The notes under the pieces: generated by a model
Database searches by the model: none
What the model saw: only the letters and a program-made list of their open reading frames with translations
Told to the model about the DNA's origin: nothing
Assembly (NCBI GenBank): GCA_037962975.1
Contig: CM075672.1
Location: 53,514,501-53,578,500 of the forward strand
Source: Clitoria ternatea
Taxonomy: Eukaryota; Streptophyta; Magnoliopsida; Fabales; Fabaceae
Direction: 5' to 3'
Length of the DNA: 64,000 bases
Translations under genes and position numbers: made by a program
Part shown: one piece after another, positions 10,651-22,927 of the stretch
How the letters are laid out: every line of letters begins with the position of its first letter
How positions within the stretch are numbered: the first letter of the stretch is position 1

Positions 10651-13600
10651 AAGATGATTTAGGAGAAAATTATATTTATTTATGAGCAACCAAAGAAAAG
10701 AAATAGAAAACAAAATGAATAAAGGAAGAGAAAAAACAAAAAATAATTAAAAACAAAATGGAAACAAAATGCATTAATTAGCAACTGAAATATTTCGCCC
10801 TTTTATCAAATAATCATCCTAAAGTCTCAGGCAAAGCTTATAGGAATTGTACTACTAATAATTATTTTGAAAGAACTATAGGTAACTCAACGATTTCCCA
10901 ATTGTTCAGTTTGAAGCTCGTGGTATTAGGTAAACTAACACTATTCCTCGATTGCTCTTTGTTCATCTTTTCTATAACTTTCATTGCTTATGCATGTTGT
11001 AGGGATATCGAGGATTTAATTCTACTTTTCTTTTTTCAATTTTTTTGGTTTTTTAAGGAGAAGGAATGCATATTTGGCACAATATAAAATAAGATGCATG
11101 CAACTCATGATGTATGCAACTGATAATGCATTTTAATTTTTGTGATGCACGATGGTTGGAAAAGATTTTTACAAAAATGCAATTAAGTATTATATGGAAT
11201 GAGGTTTTAAGGAAATGAAATGTGAGTGTTCATCCAAAGATTTCATTTAATTCCTTGAAAGTGTTTAAAAAATATACCATGTGGAATGTGTGGCATAAAC
11301 TTTGCACATTCAATTAAAAATGTTCAATTTGCACACATGGGATGATTTTTCAATGATTTTCAAATTTGAATTTTGCCCTCGTTTTTATTGAACGGAGGCA
11401 AAACTTACATCTTCAATTAAAACTTTCCAATTCACAAAGGGCTTTTTCCTTAATGATTTTCACTTCAAGATTTTGCCACAACTTTTGCTTTGATCACTTA
11501 ATCAATCAAATATGGCCATGTAGCTTTCAGGTTTAAAACTTTTATAGATAAATGTTTAATTGCATTTTTATACATAGCAAATATCAAAGTAATAATCATG
11601 CAATTTTTAGAACTTGATGGAAGGGGAGAAAAGCTTTGATTGAATTGACAAACGAGTCATGTGGCTTTTATTTATGGAGTGAGGATGGATATTTATTGAT
11701 GGAGAATGAGGAACAATTTTTGTTCTAATGGTGCAGCAAGATCAATATGGAGCTTGAAAATCATTTGCCCTATTATTTTGTTTTTCTTTTTTCAAATAAT
11801 ACCTCAAGCAACTTAAGCCTTAATAAGGTCTTTTACAGCTTGTAATGTGGCTTGGTTAAGGTTTTTTGAAAAAAATGGAAAGAAGGCTCAAAATTAATTG
11901 TCATCCCTCCCCACCTTACTTTAATTTTCCTTTATTCCTATTTTCAACAAGTGTTGTTTCATAGTCAAATAATCAATAGGATTCTAAAGGTTGTAATGGG
12001 GTCATAAGGTGAAAATTATGGCTCGTGAAAAAAATATAAAAGGTCTAAAAACTATGTTGAGTTTCAATGAAAAATTTTATTTAATTCTTTAGGTTAGTGT
12101 TTCCGAAGTTCAATAGAATCGCAATCAAAGTTTTATCACATTCATTCCATAATTCCCTTGGAATTTTCATTGCATTTTTACTTCCTTTCTTCTCTTTGTA
12201 GGGAAATTGTTTTTTGTCATTCTAGTATTCTTTTTGCCAACTCAAACTTTGACTTACATCTAATGATCATTAGGAAACAATAACTATTTATTTTGGTTTG
12301 AAATTTTCATTGAAACTCGGGTATTATTTAGTGGGGTAAAAGAAAGAAAAACTCTTGTTTTTGTATTTGGCTCAAAGAGGTGTACAAGGGAAAAGATTGT
12401 TTGAGATGAAATGAAAAAAAAATAGTCTCTTATGATATTTGACTGCAAAACAAAACTTGTTAAAATCCTACCTTTCCCCGAGTTAAATTTTATTAAGGTT
12501 GATTTCAAGAAACACCGCTACTCCTAGGCTTAACGGGGTAACAAGAGATAACTTCTTACCTTTTAAGTAGTCAAACAATGCCTTATATCATTGACAGAAT
12601 TTTCTTGAAAATGTGCTTTCATTTATTATTTGTTCTATTTTTCTTTTAAAAAAACTTGTTATTATTCTCCAAACATCACCTTGCTGAGACCATTTAGAAC
12701 TGAAAATTATGTAGCACCAATGTGATCTTATTTTGGTACATGAGGAAAGAAAATTGAGTAAGTTGATAAAGATGAGACATGGAAACCATATAACGCTTTA
12801 TTCTTTATTATTTTTTTACAGTTTTCCAATGAAAGAAAAGATATGAAAGACATGATTATAATTACATTGATCATTTTATTAATATTTTTTTAGAAAAATT
12901 ATTGAATATTCTAATCTCAAACATTTATCAAAGAAGAAAACTTGATTTATTTCAAAGTCAGGTAAAATGTAAATGTGGCAGATACCACCATTTTATTTCA
13001 TGAGAATCATTATTTTAAAATCTTTGGAAGAACAAAGAGACCATATTTTATTTGGAGGGAAAAAGAGAAGAAAAAATACAAAGGGAATGCATAAAGAAAT
13101 GTCTAAAAATATATGATGAAAATAGAGAAAAAAGTATGATTTTATTTGTTGGATGGAAATGCAAATGAGAAAATGATGTGATTTTTTTAATGAAATGCAA
13201 GACTTTTTGCTTCATGGATGCAGTTAACTGTTCCTTCAGTTGTTCGATCTTTTTTCTCAAATCTTCATTCTCTCTCTCTTGATCAACCATTGCCTTAACT
13301 TTCAAACAAGTATTGTAACGATGATGGGGAATTAGTTTGAACATTTGTATTTCCTTTAAAGAGTCAAAAACTTGTTAGTAAAACATGTCCCCTTTTTAAA
13401 AAACAAATACAGAAGGAAAAAGTTATTGCCTGTTCGGAATCATAATCATTGTCACATGACGTTGAGAGTGAGAATGGAAATTAACTTAGTCGCAAAAAGT
13501 AGACTCTTTATTGCTAAATTTCATAATTACATAAGATAAGCTTATTAGAGGTCAACCAAAAATACATTCCAATTGACACCACTAACAACTCTTTTCAAAA

Positions 13601-14412
13601 GATAAAACAAAATTCAACTATCCTTTACTATTCCCATACTTGTTCTCAAAAGTTATTCATCCCTAAGAACTCAATTTTATTCCAAGCTGACTTAAACTGG
13701 CAAAATCTATTTTCCTCCTTTATCTGGATCTTATTTTTGAGTTGAATTGTCTCCATGTTAATTTCCATTCTCATTTTTCTCTTTCTTTTTGTGACAAGAT
13801 TAAGATTTTGGAACACAACAATGGTAGAAGAAAGGAAAAAGGAAGGAAAAAAAAGAAATTGGTTAGTTGTTAATCTCCTAATCCATCTATTCCTTTTTTA
13901 AATTCATGGACTGCCACATATTTTACTTTTTAAAATCATGGACTGAGAGATTGACAACTCATATGGATGTGTCATTAATCCTTTACACAAACTTATTATT
14001 TTTGAGAAAAAGGAATTTACATGTTTGTCCAAAGGATCAATGATCCATAATATTGCATAATTAAGGAAAGACCAAAAAGAAAGAAGGTTGTGCCCCTTTT
14101 GTGTCCTAACTGGATTGCCTATTTAGTTTTATCCTAGGGCTCTAGGGTATCTATACTTTACATCTCACAGAAAGCTGCTATTATTCCTAAAAGGCCACTA
14201 GAGCTCACGACTTTCTTAGACGTTTTCCACAATAACAAGTACATGTCAATTGTGGGATGCCTAAGGAAGCCATACTCTAGCTGGGCTTTCACGGAAGCCA
14301 ACAGGAAGTACATCCCAATCGACACCGCTAATTCCCCTATATCCAAAAGGTTCTTCTCATCCTCTTGGGTGTAGAGACACTCTTAAAATTAATTAGTGAG
14401 GTGTGTGCTAGG
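10651..14412. other. Unassigned AT-rich stretch, probably old retroelement debris
   Basis: I see no supported gene in these 3.8 kb. Minus-strand pieces include a coiled-coil-like segment near 13215-13300 (ENEDLRKKIEQLKEQL) and a 62-codon ORF at 14158-14346 that I do not recognise. Two diverged copies of a block containing ACATYCCAATYGACACC occur near 13563 and 14308. Continuity with the Ogre-type fragment to the left suggests internal sequence of the same element, but this is inference. Confidence 0.4.
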
Positions 14413-16493
14413 TGTAACATCCCAAATTTTAGAGAAAAAATTTATTGGATAATGATGATTAAGTATTTATGGTCTAATACATGTAGAAAAATTAATTAGA
14501 CATTAATTGTGATTTATTGATAAATTAAATTTATTGAAAGCAGATGATTTAATAGATGGTGTGGGATCTACTAAGTCAAATTGGATATTTGATGGGTCTA
14601 GAATATTGAGAAAATTATTGTGGCTATGGTGGTATGATTAAAATCATTTTTAGTGTTGAGGTGATATTTATTCTGACATGACGTATGTTGATAAATGACG
14701 AAAATAAGAGCCAATTGGAATTAGAAAGAAAATGTGAATTCCCTTTTCTTCTCCTTATTTTACCATAGCATCTTCCCTCTCTCTTTCTACTCTCTTTTGC
14801 CCATTGGACAATGAGGATTTACTAACCAAAGGAAAAAGCAAAATGGTGCATCCTTTTAACCATTGGGTAATACCTAATTTTGTCAAATTTTCCCTTCTCT
14901 TCTTCTCATTTTCGACAACTTCCTTTCTCCCTCTACTCACTTTCATTTTTCTTCTTCTTCTTTATCCCCTTAAGCCCAAAACCGTGACAACTCTCTCCCT
15001 TGCCATTTCCACTTAATTAATTGATTTTCATGGATTCATAAGGCATTGAAGGCACATTGGAGCTAAACATTAGTTGTCTCATCTTCTTTCCTTCTCATTT
15101 TCATTTTATTGGAGCTTGGGTTATGAGGTAAGAGTTCATGGCCTCCTTGTTGTTCCATTGATGGTATTAATGTTGTTAGAGCCTAGAAGTGGTGGTTTGA
15201 ATATTGATAAATGGATATATATATATGGAATTATGAACCCTAGGTTAGATGACTTGAGAAAATTGATTTTTGAGGCTTGGTATGTGGTACACAAAAATGG
15301 TGGTGTTGTTATGCTTGAAATGACGTGAAGAAATGGTTAGTATTGATGTTTGAAATTTTTTTGATAAAAACCCTAATATGTGGAAATTGGGGCTTTTGGC
15401 AAAACTTGATAAATTTGGAATTCATTTGTCTTAAGAATGATTTTGGACATAGAAATGAATTTTTGGAATGATTAGCATTAATTGTTGTTGTTGATGGTTA
15501 AAGAACCATGTTGTAATGTGAAAATAGTGGTTATTAGATTTTAATGAAATTCTAATCCTAAGATATAGGAGAATTGATTTTGAAAGTGAATATATGATAT
15601 TTAATGTTGGGTGTTATTATTTGTGGTGATAGATGATATTAATGATGGTAGATGACCATTGGTGATGAAACCCATAAAAGGGTGTTGCTATAAATGTGAA
15701 ATAATGAATGAGCACACAAGACCTATGATGGTTGATGTGGATTAATAAAATGAAATTATGGATTGATGAGATTTATGTTGAAGTGTAATGGTGGGTATGT
15801 GAACCCTAGTTGGGATAATGATGCTTTATTGATGAACATGTAAGGAATATAATTATATGGCATGGTAAACTAAGATTGATGAGTGAAAATTGTTGAAATG
15901 ATAAGTGGTGTAAATTTTAGTTTGAGAACATTAAGACTTTTAGCAAATTTATGATAAGATGAGGACTAGTGCCATGAGGAATGACTTTATACATTTATAT
16001 GTAGAAATTGAGAGTATGTTAAGTTGTGATGTTAGGAAACCCACTAATGGTGATGGGTTATGCATTGGGTAGGTTTAACCCACTTTTGAATGTAAAGAAT
16101 CTCATATATGGGAAAGGAATTCCTGAAACCTAAAAAGGTTGTAAAACCATGTTTATGTCATGTGTTGGATATGTTGTTGTGCCTATTTACTTCCTATCGA
16201 ATAGTTAGACCTTGTGGTCATGCCTTGAATGGAAAATTGGTTGAAATTATATATATATATGTGTATGATATATAGGTATTATTTCAGACGATGAGGTGGA
16301 GTTGTCGGAGCATTCAGATTGATTCTTCTCACAAGGTAGGAGAGGAGTTTATATTCTAAATGCATGATTTGAATAATTGATGATTAATGTATATGATGTT
16401 GCTCATGTTTGCCTTGCTATAGTTATATTGAAATGATATGATGATTGATATTATGATGATGAGGTGCTTGACAAATATGTGATTACATTTAGA

Positions 16494-16521
16494 ATATATA
16501 TATATATATATATATATATAA
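16494..16521. repeat. (AT)n microsatellite
   Basis: Uninterrupted AT dinucleotide run of about 28 bp inside the split LTR. Confidence 0.95.
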
Positions 16522-17617
16522 TGTGTCCTTGGTGGTGATTAATAATGACTTGAGATTTTGGCAAAGTATGTGCCTATGTACTATTATGAAAATCATGTAT
16601 GTTTCACCACTATTGATGAGATGTGATAATTGATGATGAGAATTGGATAATGTGGTTGTGTGACACACCCATGAGTAATGATGAAAATATTAAGACAATG
16701 ATTGAATATCATTATGTTTGTTTTCCAATTAGTGAATTGGAAATGATGTTGAAAAATTAAGATGATTAAAGAGATTATGAATGTCACACTACAACTTGAA
16801 CCAATGGCAAGATAATTGAAATTGAAATCCACTAAGAATTATGTGGTGATAACGTATATGTTGGTGTTATACATTTGAAGTATATTTATTGATATGCCTT
16901 CTTGATTTCCATGTGAGGATTAATATTGATGAGACTTCTTGACTATTATGTCGTGAACAATGTGAATTGATGCCTTAGAAATTATATGAAAAGTTGTATG
17001 CCTTGGAGAGTACTATAATTGGTTACGTGCCATTATCTGTAATGTTAAGTGTAAAATATTCCCTTAAGTGAGAGGGTGAGAAATCCTTGTGAAGACAAGG
17101 CTAGCATATGCATTATTGCATTCATGGCATGCATGTCATATCATATTATATGTGGTTACGATCACATGAAATGTTGAAAGGATTAAGATCTTATAGGATC
17201 TTATGAAAAGGACCTTGCAAGGGGAGAAATATTCAAATGCTTATGCGTGGTTACGATCACATGACATGTCGAAATGATTAAGATCTTGCAGGATCTTATG
17301 AAAAGGACCTTACAGGGGATAAATATTCAAACGATTATATGTGGTTCGATCATATTGACATGTCAAAATAATTGAGATCTTGCCAGATCATGTGAAAAAG
17401 ACCCTTGTAGGGGGATGGATATTTGAGCAACTATGTGTAGTTGGGATTACTTGATATACAGTGTATACATGTGTTATAAATTGAATCTGTTGCATATGCA
17501 TTTCATGTTATGACATATGCATTAGCCATAGGAACATGGCATTTGAGTTGGAGATGGCCAAGAAAAATGATAACCTATTGAGAGTGTGAATTAAGGAAAG
17601 ATGTAAAAAACTTAATG

Positions 17618-17622
17618 TTGAT
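17618..17622. repeat. Target-site duplication TTGAT, left copy
   Basis: TTGAT here is repeated exactly at 22923-22927, flanking the nested LTR. Five bases is the standard Ty3/gypsy duplication. Confidence 0.8.
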
Positions 17623-18639
17623 TCTAACACCCCAGTTTTCCAGACCCGAATCCTGATGTAATCAAGATAATAATTAATAAAAATAGTAAATTTTTTGCGT
17701 TTGAAATAGTTTCAAAAACACTCCCGCGATTACCTCGAGACCCAAACCACAGAGAACCGAAGAGTGAGATTTATCAACATATAACTAGATCGATGACTAA
17801 TTCGCCCATAACGGTATACAAAATAGTAAAGTTTACAGCGGAAGAAGAATGTGTATACCGGGTATACGCCTAGTCCCATATATGATGATATGAGAAAAGG
17901 CTCAGCAAAGCATGTAAACACGTAACGTAAACCTATTAGATTATAACCTATTCATGCACTCACAACGGACACATGCATTGCCTAAGATATAATATAAATA
18001 TGCATATACGTCCGGGGTCATGCCCCAATTATCACCACTGCCCATAACTCCTAATTGGCCTACCTATTCACCTATTGGCATTAATCCAAACACCACCATC
18101 ATCAATGTATATATTGTTCAAGTTTAATTCCTCAAGTACTCATCAAATCATCACTTATGTACTAATACATATGATCACCATTCATGCATGCACGATTATC
18201 TTATACATGACCAAAATCACTAAATCATTAATATCAGCAAATATAATTTGTTCTTTAAATTAAAATTCATAAATGATGCTAGCCAAGGTGCTTCCACTAC
18301 AACTATTTACCTTCGCCAAAACTTCAATTCAAATCTCATCTCATTCTATGACAACCCTGCATTACAATACTAAAAAGGAGACCACATGGGAGAGTGAGTT
18401 ATACATTCAAAATGACGAATATACATATATTGTGATTATGCATTCATTCATCTTGGGTGCTTTGCTTTAAAATCATTAATTCATCATTCAATCATCATCA
18501 CATTAATATAATAGGCATACAAGCCTCATGAAACGCAGTTCACATCATAAGTAAGCACAAGCACATACACAATCACATTCCCACTTATCAACAAGGGCAT
18601 TCACAAATTATCATCATCAATTCATTAAATCTTTACTCA

Positions 18640-19270
18640 ATTCCTCCTCGCAAGGGGTTTCTCATCTCTCGTGGTCATCCCATCTCAAATGCCATGCACC
18701 TATGGCTAATGCATATATCAACTATTTAATGCATATAAAATGGATCCATTTCAATCACCCATGCATACATGATATCTCAAATGATCACAACCACTTATAA
18801 TCATCATCATATTGGTTTCCCACCTCGCAAGGGGTACTCCCTCCTCATGATCGCAACCACAGAATATCATAGGAACTCGCAAGCCCTTTCCATTTCAAGT
18901 ACCAAGTGATCGCAACCACTGGCTTATCATCATACAATCCCACGGGATGTTTCATTGTGATCACAACCATATTTCAATCATTTCATAATGGTTTCCCGCC
19001 TCGCAAGGGGTACTCCCTCCTTGTGATCGTAACCATGGGTACTCATCCACAATGGTCCCCGCAGGGCCTTCCATTCAACAACCAGGTGATTGCAACCACC
19101 GGCTCAACATCATATATCATCATCACGTTGGTTTCTGGCCTCGCAAGGGGTACTCCCTTCATAGAATCCCGCAGGATCTTTCATCATTGTGATTGCAACC
19201 ACATATTCAATGTTATGCCATGCCATGAATGTAAAATACAATAATGTATATGCCAATCAACCTCGCAAGG
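18640..19270. repeat. Dispersed CTCGCAAGGGG / TGATCGCAACCA repeats
   Basis: At least four copies of CCTCGCAAGGGG(T) alternate with variants of TGATCGCAACCA at roughly 100-180 bp intervals. The reverse-complement version (GGTTACGATCA plus CCTTGCAAGGGG) occurs at 17150-17420 in the host LTR, confirming homology and opposite orientation. Confidence 0.8.
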
Positions 19271-20189
19271 ATATCTCACCATCTCACATAGGGATATATT
19301 TTAATTTAACATTTTTAATCAATAATATACAATCATTTACAAAGCCCCTCAAAGGACATCATTCATATGCTTGGAATTTCAATAGCCACAATATTATTCA
19401 CAAGTTAATCCACGCATGGAAATCAAGAAGCATAGCAAGCACCATAGTATGCGTCCACACATAGGAATCAATCAAGGCATGTTGATAAACACATTTCAAA
19501 TATATAGCATCATATGCTAGCCAATACAATTAAATCTATATGTATAAGATTACACTTGTATCAAACACAATGGCATTGCCATCATTAATAATATAAATCA
19601 CCATTAAACCAAGGGTATGTTCAACAACAATATCATTTTTCATCCAACATCATTAATCTTCATTCAATGTGTGTGGCCTTATCCATTTTTTGATCATTAC
19701 TGATACTATTTCAATTTCATTGAGTTATCATAACTCGTTGCCACTCAATTGTCCCCTCATTAATTTCATTATCATACAAGGTGTGTCATATAACCACAAC
19801 CTTTAATTTTCATTATAAATTATGTATCACCTCAATGATGGTGTACATTCATGTTTTCATAACGTGATTTAGGCATACACATAACCTACCAAGGCCTTGA
19901 GCCAATCCCCAATCACCACTAAGGCATACCACACATATACCCTTAATGAATTCTCTCGTTATTACATAATGTAAGGGGTTTTGGATACTAATGAGCTCAT
20001 GACAAATTTCAACTTCAAGATATAAGAAAGGCTCATTTTTAGTCTTAAAAGTAGTGGGACATGTCACAATTTTCACCTATTAGTCATAATGGTTTCGAAG
20101 AGAGTCTAAGAAGATCCAATAATTGTAAAGTAGGCTTGAGGAGCTAAAAGATGCAAGATAAATGCTCAAGGTGTGAAAATTTCAATTTC

Positions 20190-20525
20190 ACACTAATATA
20201 ATTGATTAGGCCAAGTGCTAATCGATTGCCCTAACTGATTATAGAATTGGGGATAATCGATTACAGAGCTTCTGGAATTTATGTAATGCATCAGATATTT
20301 CACCTAGTCGATTACAAGAACCAATCTAATCGACTACGAGGATTTTGTTTAGTTCATAATCGATTACAACACTGAATGTAATCGATTACCTTGGTTCCGT
20401 TTAGCTCATAATCGATTACAACTTTGAGTCTAATCAATTATGGGACTGTAATCCATTAAGCTGATCGATTTCCTTAAAGATAGAAGCCTTGTAATCGATT
20501 AGGCTAGGGGCTAATCGATTACACC
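20190..20525. repeat. TAATCGATTAC motif array (about 13 sites)
   Basis: Palindromic TAATCGATTA and one- or two-base variants recur at irregular spacings of roughly 12-50 bp, e.g. near 20218, 20253, 20357, 20379, 20407, 20493 and 20512. The spacers are not repeated, so this is not a simple tandem satellite. Confidence 0.85.
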
Positions 20526-22397
20526 TTATCAGATTGCAAAAATTATGTAGATTTTCTTAAGGAAATGAACTTCTCATACACCTAAATCTATACAAATGAT
20601 ATCGGAATGCTACCAAATTTTGACACAAGTTATAATACATCATTTATGATGCGTGGCTACCAGTCTCACTAAAAAATTCCTTAAGATGAATGACTTATGC
20701 GCATAAATATGTTTTACCCATTTTAAGGCACTTTTGTGCAACTCAAGGACCTATTCTCAATGGAATTGGCCCGTTCCAGTTTCTACAAGTCATAAACTAT
20801 GCATAGAAGCTATTGGAACTATCCCATGCCACTCAATCCTCATAAAACTCTACTTGGCTCTATTAATTCCTTAATTATGCATTAATGTCAATACCTAATT
20901 TCACATTTTGAGCAATTTCTCTACCAATATAAACATTAATGCCATCAAATGGGCCTTAGCCTCTCATTACCAATATTCATTGATCAAAATCGTATGGAAT
21001 TCTAAATTCACATGGTATATGCATACTTCAACCCCTCATGGGTTATTCATCATCATATATACACATATATTATCATCATTAGCCAACAATTTATCATTCA
21101 CATCATTTCACTATAAACATGGCAAGGTAAGCATGAGTATCATGACATACAATAATCATCAATTATATAACTCATGCAATTTGAATGTAAACTCCTCTCC
21201 TTCCTCGAGGAAAGAACCGCAATCCGAATGCTCCGATCATTCCGCACCATTATCCAGAATACAATCTACACACACAACACACATATATGTATTCATTCAA
21301 TCATAAGCTATCACAAGGCTTTCATCATAATTCTTAAACAATCACAAACATCCCTTAAGGCTTGGTAATAAGTTCTAGACTTGCCAACACACTAATCCAT
21401 ACACATGTGTTAGGCTTCTGGAATTCTTTTCACAAAACCAAGATTTTCTAAATCTCAAAAGGGCTAACCAACCCAACAACAACAATGTCACATCATTCAC
21501 CAATATTACTCCCAATCATATATAAGTCATCATAAACCCTTTTAGCTTCTTTGAAGACCCTCATCAATCAACCATATATTATGGCCTAAGGCCTTATCAA
21601 ATCACAATCTTATTTCATTTGTTTACCCTATCATAACCATCATAGTTTTGGTGTTCAACTCATCATTATTCATTTAAAGACCATACCCATCTAGTGACTT
21701 TCAACCATCACCATTAACCACTTACCTCCATTAATGCCATCATCAACAAGTATCCTCCCAACATCATCAATAATACCCATACTTTTAATATCATATATTT
21801 CCACCTAAAATCAATCCTCAAACCAACATTACATGTTTTCCCCAAATTCTTAAGGCTAGGGTTTCATCAAAACCCAACCACCATTATTAATATTCGTCAA
21901 CCATCATCAATAGCTACTTTTCCTCATCAATATCACTCTCTAACATCCTTAAACACACATTCTACTTATATTTTACATTTCCCCGATTCCTAGGGTTAGG
22001 GTTTCATTAAAAAAATCCAACAACTATCATAAACAATCATCATCTTCCACCACCAAACACCACATTTTCGTTTACCCCTCTACATCAACACCAAAACATA
22101 TATTTATCACACCCCACCTTTGGGTTTTGCCTAAAAATGGTTCCTAATCCATAACCCATACACATAGCCTTCTCAAAAATCATAATGACCCATAACCTAG
22201 GGTATAAACTCATTAGAAATGGTGAGAACCTTACCTCAAACCAAGAAAAGAAAGTGGGAGCCAAGAGAAGGAGAGTGAGCATGAAATTATAAGGAGAGGG
22301 AGGAGAGCTTCAAATCACCATTGTTTTCTCCTCCAAGCTTAAAGCAAAAAAATGAAAGAAGGAGGAAAGGCACACCACACTTGGGTTTTGGAGAATG

Positions 22398-22477
22398 GAA
22401 GAAGAAGAAGAAGAAGAAGAAGAAGAAGAAGAAGAAGAAGAAGAAGAAGAAAAAGAAGAAGAAGAAGAAGAAGAAGA
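22398..22477. repeat. (GAA)n microsatellite
   Basis: About 80 bp of GAA repeats with one interruption, in the purine-rich leader zone of the minus-strand LTR. Confidence 0.95.
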
Positions 22478-22927
22478 CAAATAAAAAGAAGAGTGGGTGA
22501 TGAAGAGATGAAAAAAAATTGAATATAGAATGAGAATGAGAAGTAACGTGAAGTGAAAAGGGAGAATAGGGGTTTTAGTGTCTTATTTTAGCCCATCACT
22601 TAAAGTGTTCCGTTTTGAATCAAATAGGATCTCTATTCGGGCTCAATACTAAATCCAAAAATTATTTCGAAGACATATTTAGATTCCCAATAATATTCTT
22701 AACAGCCCTGACCAACGGCATCTCAATCGAAGATACTTGGTCCGACACCTATATTTTAACTAGGTATAAATTTTAACTCTTAAAGCCTTGATAAATCATA
22801 AATATCCATAATAATCCCAATTTAATTATTCTAATATTTTTGGGACACTCATTAACCCATTTATAATTATTTAATATTTACTCCTTTTATTTAATTATTT
22901 TTATAAAATTCGGGATGTTATATTGAT

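Larger units (their letters stand above)
14413..17622 (+). repeat. Tekay-like LTR, plus orientation, first part (split by nested insertion)
   Basis: It starts TGTAACATCCC at 14413, the LTR terminus used by the Tekay-like elements here. Landmarks follow in the same order as in the other Tekay-like LTRs: a pyrimidine-rich block (14750-14960), the GAGGTAAG block (15125), the GATGAGGTGGAG block (16290), and repeats of GGTTACGATCACATG with CTTGCAAGGGG (17150-17420). It breaks at 17622 and resumes at 22928. No protein gene is present. It is either half of a decayed element or a solo LTR; the 3' terminus was not found. Confidence 0.75.
17623..22922 (-). mobile_element. Nested 5.3 kb Tekay-like LTR (solo LTR)
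   Basis: In plus coordinates it runs TCTAACACCCC...GGGATGTTATA, i.e. both TG/CA ends have each lost one base to mutation, and it is flanked by TTGAT. It carries no coding sequence, primer site or second LTR, so it looks like a solo LTR left by LTR-LTR recombination. Landmarks on the minus strand are a (GAA)n leader block (22398-22477), a GAGGTAAG block (22230-22237), a TAATCGATTAC array (20190-20525) and dispersed CTCGCAAGGGG repeats (18640-19270). At 5.3 kb it is long even for this group, and the order of its modules differs from its host LTR, so an internal rearrangement is possible. Confidence 0.75.

Noticed and set aside
16494..16521. (AT)n run as a TATA promoter
   Set aside because: A pure dinucleotide repeat with no conserved counterpart in related LTRs; treated as a microsatellite.
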